DNA of 5,652 bases from Anaerolineales bacterium (GTDB lineage Bacteria > Chloroflexota > Anaerolineae > 4572-78 > NAK82): the NCBI GenBank assembly GCA_024643945.1, contig JAHELX010000431.1:1-5652 (forward strand), in the 5' to 3' direction. The position numbers and the translations under genes are program-made. Every line of letters starts with the position of its first letter. Position 1 is the stretch's first letter. The notes under the pieces were generated by a model. It had not been told where the DNA came from. It was given only the letters and a program-made list of their open reading frames with translations, and searched no databases. Positions 1 to 5,216 of this stretch are shown in pieces.

Positions 1-630
1 GATGAGACGGTCCTGGATGGGATTGAACGCATCTGGGCCTTTCAGGATCGGACGCTGACGTTCCGGCATGCATGCCATCACGCCTCCTGTGGCTCATGCG
101 GCATGCGGGTGAACGGGATTGAGAAGCTGTCCTGCGTGACCTTCATTAAGGATGTTACAACCAATGGTGGTACGCTGGTGGTGGAACCCCTGCGCAATTT
201 CCCGACCATCAGCGACCTGGCGGCGGACGTCAGTCCGATGTTCTACCGGATGCAGGATGTCGGCATGCCCATCGTCCGTAGTTCGGAACTGCTGGGCAAG
301 CTGGAGAACTTCAACCGCTACGAGAACTGCATTGAGTGCGGGCTGTGCATTTCGGCCTGCCCGGTGATGCTGACGAGCCCTAAGTATCTGGGACCGGCAG
401 CGCTGGCCAGTGCAGAGCGGCTGGTCACCGAACCGCGCAGTAGCGACGTGCCATCCATCCTACGCATGGTGGACGACGAAAATGGTTGCTGGCGCTGTCA
501 TACTGCCTTTGAGTGTAGCGAGGTCTGCCCCAGCAACGTGTACCCCGCCGAGGCGATCATGGCTCTCCGGCGACGGCTAATCGTAGAGAGGCTCAAGCGT
601 CTGTTTGGGCAGGGTGCCCTGGCCCGCTAG
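1..630 (+). CDS. sdhB: Succinate dehydrogenase/fumarate reductase iron-sulfur subunit (SdhB), 5' end missing
   Basis: This is the electron-transfer subunit of complex II, which carries electrons from the flavin of SdhA through three Fe-S clusters to the quinone site at the membrane. The frame is open from base 1, so the 209 residues seen lack roughly the first 30 to 40 of the family. Numbered from the first codon, the plant-type [2Fe-2S] ligands are C25, C30, C33 and C45, in CHHASCGSCGMRVNG plus a later LSC. The C-terminal ferredoxin half has CIECGLCISACP (C110, C113, C116, C120) and CHTAFECSEVCP (C166, C172, C176). By comparison with E. coli SdhB, C110/C113/C116/C176 hold the [4Fe-4S] cluster and C120/C166/C172 the [3Fe-4S] cluster; spacings match. 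C163 is an extra cysteine. The stop TAG lies 12 bases before sdhC, and sdhA is expected immediately upstream. Sequence alone does not separate succinate dehydrogenase from fumarate reductase. Confidence 0.95.
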   Translation, partial: DETVLDGIERIWAFQDRTLTFRHACHHASCGSCGMRVNGIEKLSCVTFIKDVTTNGGTLVVEPLRNFPTISDLAADVSPMFYRMQDVGMPIVRSSELLGKLENFNRYENCIECGLCISACPVMLTSPKYLGPAALASAERLVTEPRSSDVPSILRMVDDENGCWRCHTAFECSEVCPSNVYPAEAIMALRRRLIVERLKRLFGQGALAR

Positions 631-637
631 AAGGAGG
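631..637 (+). promoter_or_regulatory. Ribosome binding site of sdhC
   Basis: AAGGAGG follows directly after the sdhB stop codon, 5 bases before a GTG codon at 643. This strong Shine-Dalgarno sequence fixes GTG as the start of sdhC. Confidence 0.85.
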
Positions 638-642
638 TTGGC

Positions 643-1041
643 GTGACAAGCAGTGTAGAACGTACCCCTCTCAAATGGGAAAATACCCTCAAGTGGTTCG
701 ATGTTCGCCGACGCGGCCTGGGAATGTGGGCCTACGCATTGAACCGCATTACCGGCCTGGGTCTGGTGCTATACCTGATTATCCATCTGTTTGTGCTGAG
801 CCTGTTGGCTCAAGGGGAAGCGGGATGGGATAGCTTCGTCGCCTTGGCCCGTACTCCTTTCTTCTTGCTTCTCGATGTTGTCCTGCTAGCAGGGATACTG
901 ATTCACGGCTTGAATGGCTTGCGGATCGCGTTGCTTTCTCTCAGCATCGGTGTCCATCAGCACAAAGCCACCTTTTACGGGCTGATGCTGGTCTCAGCGG
1001 TTGTGCTGGCGGTGGCGGCTATCAAGATATTCGGAGCGTAA
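643..1041 (+). CDS. sdhC: Succinate dehydrogenase membrane anchor subunit, cytochrome b556 type (SdhC)
   Basis: This 132-residue integral membrane protein anchors SdhAB and helps to form the heme b and quinone sites. Three hydrophobic spans are visible at about residues 30-55, 72-96 and 111-130. The first span carries NRITG (34-38), the SdhC-family signature for the quinone-site region, and H48. The second ends in H88-x3-G92-x-R94, the conserved heme-ligand motif of SdhC-type anchors. The basic segment before span 1 (R22-R24) is likely cytoplasmic and would contact SdhB. The GTG start is set by the AAGGAGG just upstream. It sits 12 bases after sdhB and 61 bases before sdhD, in the same operon. 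Length is normal for the family. The assignment as SdhC rests on the motif, topology and gene position together. Confidence 0.9.
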   Translation: MTSSVERTPLKWENTLKWFDVRRRGLGMWAYALNRITGLGLVLYLIIHLFVLSLLAQGEAGWDSFVALARTPFFLLLDVVLLAGILIHGLNGLRIALLSLSIGVHQHKATFYGLMLVSAVVLAVAAIKIFGA

Positions 1042-1056
1042 GGGTGTCATGGGTAA

Positions 1057-1075
1057 GGGCATTTGAACGATGCCC
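1057..1075 (+). repeat. Small inverted repeat in the sdhC-sdhD gap
   Basis: GGGCAT (1057-1062) and ATGCCC (1070-1075) form a perfect 6-bp stem with a 7-base loop. It lies between the sdhC stop and the sdhD ribosome binding site. No T-run follows, so it is not a standard intrinsic terminator. It could be a modest mRNA hairpin that affects stability or sdhD translation, or it could be chance. Confidence 0.35.
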
Positions 1076-1090
1076 CTGCGTGGGGTTCGC

Positions 1091-1098
1091 AAAGGAGG
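1091..1098 (+). promoter_or_regulatory. Ribosome binding site that decides the sdhD start
   Basis: AAAGGAGG stands 4 bases before the ATG at 1103. It favours that ATG over the in-frame ATG at 1070, which has no Shine-Dalgarno sequence and would add 11 residues that do not look like part of the family. Confidence 0.8.
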
Positions 1099-1102
1099 GA
1101 CG

Positions 1103-1453
1103 ATGACTCCGACTCAAGGCCGTGGATGGGTTTGGATCGTGCAGGCGCTGTGCGGCGTGACTCTCATTCTGTTGCTGGGCTTGCACATGGTCGCCAACCA
1201 TTTCGTCGTCGAGGGCAATCTGCAGACCTACGCCGATGTGGTAGTCTATCTATCCAACCCAATCATCTTCGTTCTGGAAACCCTTTTCCTGATCGTGGTC
1301 ACTTTGCACGCTGCCCTGGGGGTTCGGGCTGTGCTCCTGGACTTGGGGCCTACCGGGTGGACAGAGCGGATCATCAATTGGGGTCTGACTGCTTTGGGGG
1401 TGGTGGCTGTCGTCTATGGACTCTGGCTAACGCTATTGATCCAAAGGATGTGA
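1103..1453 (+). CDS. sdhD: Succinate dehydrogenase membrane anchor subunit (SdhD)
   Basis: This is the second hydrophobic anchor of complex II, 116 residues, starting at the ATG behind a strong Shine-Dalgarno sequence. Three membrane spans are seen at about residues 10-31, 53-79 and 92-113. Span 1 ends in LHMVANHFVV (H28, H33), which I recall as typical of the SdhD proteins of Chloroflexota and related bacteria. Span 2 ends in H69-x3-G73-x-R75-x4-D80, the same heme-ligand motif type as in SdhC. With H48 and H88 of SdhC there are enough membrane histidines for two b hemes, as in type A enzymes with two anchors, but heme number cannot be settled from sequence. The motif YADVVVYLSNP in the loop between spans 1 and 2 also fits this group. 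The next gene begins 21 bases downstream. Confidence 0.85.
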   Translation: MTPTQGRGWVWIVQALCGVTLILLLGLHMVANHFVVEGNLQTYADVVVYLSNPIIFVLETLFLIVVTLHAALGVRAVLLDLGPTGWTERIINWGLTALGVVAVVYGLWLTLLIQRM

Positions 1454-1474
1454 CTCCAGGGGTCATGAGGAAAG

Positions 1475-2119
1475 GTGACAGTGCCAGATACCCGAGATGG
1501 CTATCAGACCCTGACCCGCGTGCAACTCAGCGAGGCGATTGCCCTGTTAAGGGACGGTATGGCGACGGCATTGGATTGGGAGCGGTTGTGGGCTCCTTAT
1601 GATGAACCTACCTACCAAGCAGCGTTATCTCACGTGCGCCCCGACGACGTGATCTTGGAAATCGGGGCCGGCGACCTGCGGCTGGCACGCCGGCTGGCGG
1701 AGCAGGCCCGTCTGGTCTACGCCATTGAGATCCAGACCGGGCTGGTAGAGGTAGCCTGGAGGACAGCGCCCCCACCTGGCAATCTGACGGTCATCATTGG
1801 CGATGCCTGCCAGGTTCCCTTCCCGCCAGAAGTCACTCTAGGCGTGTTGCTGATGCGTCACTGCAATCACTTCCGCTTCTACGCCGACAAGCTGGTGGCG
1901 GTCGGTGGTCAGAGGCTGATCACCAATGCCCGCTGGCGGCTGGGGGTCGAAGTGGTTGATCTGCTGGCTCCTCGCATCCCCTTTGACGATGTGGTGATGG
2001 GTTGGTATGCCTGCTGGTGTGGTGCCACAGGCTTCGTTCCTGGCCCTGCAGAGCGACTGACGCTGGCGCTGGAGGCGACCGTCCACCAGGTGATTGACTG
2101 TCCAGCTTGTCGCACATAA
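1475..2119 (+). CDS. Class I SAM-dependent methyltransferase with C-terminal Cys pairs, substrate unknown
   Basis: The 214-residue protein has a Rossmann methyltransferase core. Motif I is VILEIGAGDLRLA (59-71), similar to that of rRNA adenine dimethyltransferases, but the third glycine of the usual ExGxGxG is replaced by L68. E85, at the end of VYAIE (81-85), is the expected acidic residue that binds the ribose of SAM. VIIGDACQVPF (106-116) fits the strand-4 region with D110. After the core, CWCG (C180, C182) and CPAC (C209, C212) near the C-terminus could bind zinc. No target-base motif such as NPPY is present, so DNA or RNA adenine methylation is not supported. The start is uncertain: GTG at 1475 or GTG at 1481, both behind GAGGAAAGG (1467-1475). 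It lies 21 bases after sdhD and 15 bases before the DJ-1 gene, so probably in the same transcript. Methyltransferase fold is fairly sure; function is not known. Confidence 0.75.
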   Translation: MTVPDTRDGYQTLTRVQLSEAIALLRDGMATALDWERLWAPYDEPTYQAALSHVRPDDVILEIGAGDLRLARRLAEQARLVYAIEIQTGLVEVAWRTAPPPGNLTVIIGDACQVPFPPEVTLGVLLMRHCNHFRFYADKLVAVGGQRLITNARWRLGVEVVDLLAPRIPFDDVVMGWYACWCGATGFVPGPAERLTLALEATVHQVIDCPACRT

Positions 2120-2122
2120 ACC

Positions 2123-2129
2123 GGAGGAG
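2123..2129 (+). promoter_or_regulatory. Ribosome binding site of the DJ-1/PfpI gene
   Basis: GGAGGAG stands 5 bases before the ATG at 2135 and just after the TAA of the methyltransferase gene. It sets the start of the DJ-1/PfpI gene. Confidence 0.8.
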
Positions 2130-2134
2130 TAGCC

Positions 2135-2659
2135 ATGCGCTTGCAGAACAAACGCGTCGGTGTTTTCGTCGAAGAAGGGTTTGAAGATCTGGAATTCTGG
2201 GTCACCGTAATGCGCCTGCAGGAGGAAGGTGCTCAGGTCACGGTGATTGGCAGTGGGCGGGCAGATCGTTTCCAGGGCAAACACTGCCTGGAAGCCAAAC
2301 CCGACGTTACAGCAGGCCAGGTCTCGGCCGACGACTTTGACGCGCTGGTCGTTCCCGGCGGGTGGGGCCCAGACAAGCTGCGGCGGTTCCCGGCGGTCCT
2401 CGACCTGGTGCGCACTGTCTACCGACAGGGGAAGGTCATTGGCTGCATCTGCCACGGGGGATCGGTCCTCGTTTCCGCTGGCATCCTGAAGGGCCATCGG
2501 GCCACTGGCTCCGCTGGGATCAAGGATGATCTGATCAATGCTGGAGCCACGTGGGTGGATGAAGCCGCTTTCCGAGATGGCAACATAGTCTGGGGGCGGG
2601 TGGTGGAAGATATCCCGGCCTTCTGCCGTGAGCTCGTCGTCGCCATCGCCGATTCCTGA
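2135..2659 (+). CDS. DJ-1/PfpI family protein (type 1 glutamine amidotransferase-like)
   Basis: The 174-residue protein is full length for the PfpI branch of the DJ-1 superfamily. It shows the three active-site regions in order: EEGFED (13-18) with the conserved acidic residue E14, VVPGGWGPD (72-80), and GCICHGG (103-109), where C106 is the likely nucleophile at the elbow with H107 beside it. IKDDLINAGATWVDE (129-143) and VEDIPAFC (157-164) are typical of PfpI proteins. No signal peptide is visible, so it should be cytoplasmic. Members are variously described as intracellular proteases, chaperones, glyoxalase III-type enzymes or deglycases, and sequence does not decide among these. It is preceded by a good Shine-Dalgarno sequence and followed after 36 bases by the phosphotransferase gene, which suggests joint expression. 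C104 and C51 are additional cysteines that could be redox-active. Family assignment is firm; biochemical role is not. Confidence 0.92.
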   Translation: MRLQNKRVGVFVEEGFEDLEFWVTVMRLQEEGAQVTVIGSGRADRFQGKHCLEAKPDVTAGQVSADDFDALVVPGGWGPDKLRRFPAVLDLVRTVYRQGKVIGCICHGGSVLVSAGILKGHRATGSAGIKDDLINAGATWVDEAAFRDGNIVWGRVVEDIPAFCRELVVAIADS

Positions 2660-2679
2660 TTGCCACTGCGCCATCCTCC

Positions 2680-2686
2680 TGGAGAG
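2680..2686 (+). promoter_or_regulatory. Ribosome binding site that decides the dhaM start
   Basis: TGGAGAG lies 9 bases before the ATG at 2696. That ATG places the EIIA motif GIVIVAHS at the very N-terminus, as in DhaM proteins. The in-frame TTG at 2660 directly follows the upstream stop and has no suitable site. Confidence 0.65.
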
Positions 2687-2695
2687 CAACAGCCT

Positions 2696-5215
2696 ATGAT
2701 TGGAATTGTGATCGTCGCCCACAGTGCCAAACTTGCCGAGGGCGTGCTGGAGCTGGCCGAGCAGATGGTCCAGGGACAGGTGCCCCTGGCAGCAGCCGGA
2801 GGGATTGACGACCCTCAAAACCCCTTTGGCACCGACGCCATGCGCGTGTGCCAGGCCATCGAGTCGGTCTACAGCGACGACGGCGTGGTGGTCTTGATGG
2901 ATCTGGGCAGTGCGCTCTTGAGCACCGAGATGGCCCTGGAGTTTCTGCCTGAAGAGCAGCGGTCTAAGGTGCACCTGTGCGAAGCGCCGCTGGTGGAAGG
3001 AGCCATCGCCGGGGTGGTTCAGGCTGCCGCTGGTGGTGACGTTGAGCAGGTGATGGCTGAAGCACGCGGAGCGCTGGCACCCAAAGCAGCGCAATTGGGG
3101 GTCGTACCGATCGAAGTGTCCCCCCCCACGCCCGCGGTCCCCGCGCGGCTAGCCCAGGAGACTCGACTCACCGTCCGTAATCGGCTGGGCTTACACGCCC
3201 GCCCGGCAGCCCAATTTGTCTCTACGGCAGCCCGCTTTCAATCTGAGATTACCGTACGCAACGTCACTCGAGGGACGGAGACGGCCAGCGCCAAGAGTAT
3301 CAACCGGGTGGCGACGCTAGGCGTGCGCCAGGGCCACGAGATCGCCATTGCAGCCCAGGGCCCCGACTCGGATGCAGCCCTGGCCGCGTTGGAGGCGCTA
3401 GTGGAGGCTAACTTTGGCGAGGCAGAGGCTGCGCTGGAGGTGCCTACGGAGTCTCAGGTCACAGTCCCCGGGCTTGTCGAAGGGGGACTGGCGGGCATCC
3501 CGGCTTCCCCCGGAATAGCCGTCGGCCCGGCTGTCCTGTACTACCCGGCGCCTCCTGAAGTGTCGGAGCGACACGTAGACGATCCTCAGGTAGAGTGGCA
3601 GCGTTTGCAAGCGGCCGTCCGGACCGCGCGACGAGAAATTCAGGCCTTGCGCAGCCGCGCCGCCGCCCAGGTGAGCGAATACGAGGTGGCCATCTTCGAC
3701 GCCCACGTGCTCTTCCTGGAGGACCCCGCTCTGATCGACGCGGCCCGCCAGCGCATTTTCGACGAGCAGATCAACGCCGAAGCTGCCTGGCAGTCCGTGG
3801 TAGATCAGATGGTCGCCACCTACAAGGCTCTCGACGACCCTTATTTACAGGCACGAGCCGCCGATGTGGCCGACGTCGGACAGCGAGTGTTGCGGCTGTT
3901 GACCGGCGTCGCTCCGACACCTCCCAAGCTACCTCGACCAGCTGTTCTGGTGGCCAGCGATTTGACCCCATCCGACACCGCGCAGTTGGACTCCACTAAG
4001 GTGCTGGGCATCTGCACCGCTCTGGGGGGGGCCACCTCCCATAGTGCCATTCTGGCGCGGGCGTTGGGCATCCCGGCAGTGGTTGGTGTGGGACCGGAGG
4101 TGTTGCGGTTGCCGGACGGCACCCTCCTGGCGCTGGATGGCCAGAAGGGGCAGGTCTGGGTGAACCCGGAACAGGAGCGATTGACGGCTCTTCAGGCGCA
4201 GCGCGAAGCCTGGCTGGCTGCACAGCAGGCGGCGCGAGCGGCCGGCCAGCAGCCGGCCATCACTCACGACGGGTGGCGGGTCGAGGTGGTGGCCAACATC
4301 CGTGGGGTTGCCGATGCCCGCGCGGCGCTGGACTACGGCGCAGAGGGGGTTGGGCTGCTGCGTACCGAGTTCCTCTACCTGGACCGGATGACCGCGCCTT
4401 CCGAGGAGGAGCAACTGGCAGCTTACAAGGCCATCGCCGAGGTGCTGGGACCACGCCCGTTGATCATCCGCACCATGGACATCGGCGGCGACAAGCCGCT
4501 CCCCTACCTGGATCTGGGGCAGGAAGCCAACCCCTTCCTGGGATGGCGGGGCATTCGTATCTGTCTGGATCGTCCAGAGATCCTCAAAACCCAGTTGCGG
4601 GCCATCTTGCGAGCCAGCCCAGGGCACCAGATCAAGGTGATGTTCCCAATGGTGGCCACGGTGGCGGAGGTGCAGGCGGTCAGGGAGATTGTCGCCGAGG
4701 CACAGGCCGAGCTCCGCCGAGCGGATATCCCCTTCGACGAAGGGATGGAAGTGGGGATCATGGTTGAAGTGCCGTCGGCTGTTGCCATAGCCGACCAACT
4801 GGCCGCCAAGGTAGACTTTTTCAGCATTGGTACCAACGATCTGAGCCAGTACACTATGGCTGCCGACCGGACCAACGCGCGCGTGGTAGCCCTGGCCGAC
4901 GCCTTCCAACCGGCGGTGTTGCGCATGGTACGCCAGGTTGTCCAGGCCGGGCATGCAGCCGGCATCTGGGTGGGGCTGTGCGGTGAGCTGGCCGGCGACC
5001 CGTTGGCGGCGCCCATCCTCCTGGGTCTGGGACTGGACGAGTTCAGCATGAACGCGCCGGCCATCCCGGCTGTCAAGCAAGTCATTACCCAGGTGACAGT
5101 GCCCGAGGCGGAAGCAATCGCCGCAGCAGTGCTAAATCTAGACTCGGCCATTGCGGCACGGCGGTACGTAGAAGAGCAGCTTTCAAGGTCAGGCTCTCAG
5201 CACCGCTCTGAGTAG
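2696..5215 (+). CDS. dhaM: Fused PTS phosphotransferase EIIA(DhaM)-HPr-Enzyme I, probable PEP-dihydroxyacetone phosphotransferase subunit DhaM
   Basis: This 839-residue cytoplasmic protein carries the full phosphate chain from PEP. Residues 1-125 are a DhaM-type EIIA domain: GIVIVAHS with phospho-acceptor H9, GIDDPQNPFGTDA, MDLGSALLSTE and CEAPLVEGA. A Pro/Ala-rich linker (about 130-153) leads to HPr (about 154-245), with H167 in GLHARPAA and the Ser46-equivalent S201 in AKSIN. Enzyme I spans about 265-839. Its sites are H449 in GGATSHSAI, R556 in LLRTEF, R592 in RTMDIGGDKP, E691 in MVEVPSA, N714/D715 in SIGTNDLSQY, and C762 in LCGELAGD. These match E. coli EI H189, R296, R332, E431, D455 and C502 with identical spacing. 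E. coli DhaM, by contrast, carries only a shortened EI part. The final acceptor should be DhaL-bound ADP in a DhaK/DhaL kinase, but neither gene is in the window. A role as a general EI/HPr, or in regulation, remains possible. ATG 2696 is chosen for its Shine-Dalgarno sequence and family fit. Confidence 0.93.
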   Translation: MIGIVIVAHSAKLAEGVLELAEQMVQGQVPLAAAGGIDDPQNPFGTDAMRVCQAIESVYSDDGVVVLMDLGSALLSTEMALEFLPEEQRSKVHLCEAPLVEGAIAGVVQAAAGGDVEQVMAEARGALAPKAAQLGVVPIEVSPPTPAVPARLAQETRLTVRNRLGLHARPAAQFVSTAARFQSEITVRNVTRGTETASAKSINRVATLGVRQGHEIAIAAQGPDSDAALAALEALVEANFGEAEAALEVPTESQVTVPGLVEGGLAGIPASPGIAVGPAVLYYPAPPEVSERHVDDPQVEWQRLQAAVRTARREIQALRSRAAAQVSEYEVAIFDAHVLFLEDPALIDAARQRIFDEQINAEAAWQSVVDQMVATYKALDDPYLQARAADVADVGQRVLRLLTGVAPTPPKLPRPAVLVASDLTPSDTAQLDSTKVLGICTALGGATSHSAILARALGIPAVVGVGPEVLRLPDGTLLALDGQKGQVWVNPEQERLTALQAQREAWLAAQQAARAAGQQPAITHDGWRVEVVANIRGVADARAALDYGAEGVGLLRTEFLYLDRMTAPSEEEQLAAYKAIAEVLGPRPLIIRTMDIGGDKPLPYLDLGQEANPFLGWRGIRICLDRPEILKTQLRAILRASPGHQIKVMFPMVATVAEVQAVREIVAEAQAELRRADIPFDEGMEVGIMVEVPSAVAIADQLAAKVDFFSIGTNDLSQYTMAADRTNARVVALADAFQPAVLRMVRQVVQAGHAAGIWVGLCGELAGDPLAAPILLGLGLDEFSMNAPAIPAVKQVITQVTVPEAEAIAAAVLNLDSAIAARRYVEEQLSRSGSQHRSE
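4240..4258 (+). repeat. GC-only inverted repeat inside dhaM at the EI domain linker
   Basis: GGCCGGC (4240-4246) and GCCGGCC (4252-4258) are a perfect 7-bp inverted repeat around a 5-base loop. It codes for the Ala/Gln-rich segment (about residues 515-521) between the N-terminal and the PEP-binding C-terminal domains of Enzyme I. It could form a stable mRNA hairpin, but in GC-rich coding DNA this may be chance. There is no T-run. Confidence 0.35.
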
Positions 5216-5216
5216 C

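Noticed and set aside
1070..1102. Earlier ATG for sdhD giving 11 more residues
   Set aside because: There is no Shine-Dalgarno sequence before it, while ATG 1103 has AAAGGAGG at a good distance.
1063..1602. Alternative + strand frame of 179 codons overlapping sdhD and the methyltransferase start
   Set aside because: It overlaps sdhD, which has conserved heme motifs and its own ribosome binding site. The alternative product is Arg/Gly/Asp-rich with no domain.
2676..2684. CTCC-T-GGAG palindrome over the dhaM ribosome binding site
   Set aside because: The one-base loop is too small for an RNA hairpin, so sequestering of the site is not supported.
2660..2695. TTG start giving a 12-residue extension of dhaM
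   Set aside because: The extension is not part of the DhaM fold, and ATG 2696 has a better ribosome binding site.
1838..3094. Long open frame of 418 codons on the minus strand
   Set aside because: It lies opposite the methyltransferase, DJ-1 and EIIA coding regions, all of which have clear family motifs. Its product has no recognisable domain, and its composition is that of an antisense frame in GC-rich DNA.
3120..3127. Run of eight C as a possible frameshift site in dhaM
   Set aside because: It codes for the Pro-rich linker between EIIA and HPr, and the frame is intact on both sides. It is only a possible sequencing weak point, as is the run of eight G at 4024-4031 in the EI active-site region.
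3929..5080. Long open frame of 383 codons on the minus strand
   Set aside because: It is wholly antisense to the Enzyme I domain, whose catalytic residues and spacing are all intact on the + strand. No motifs are seen in the antisense product.
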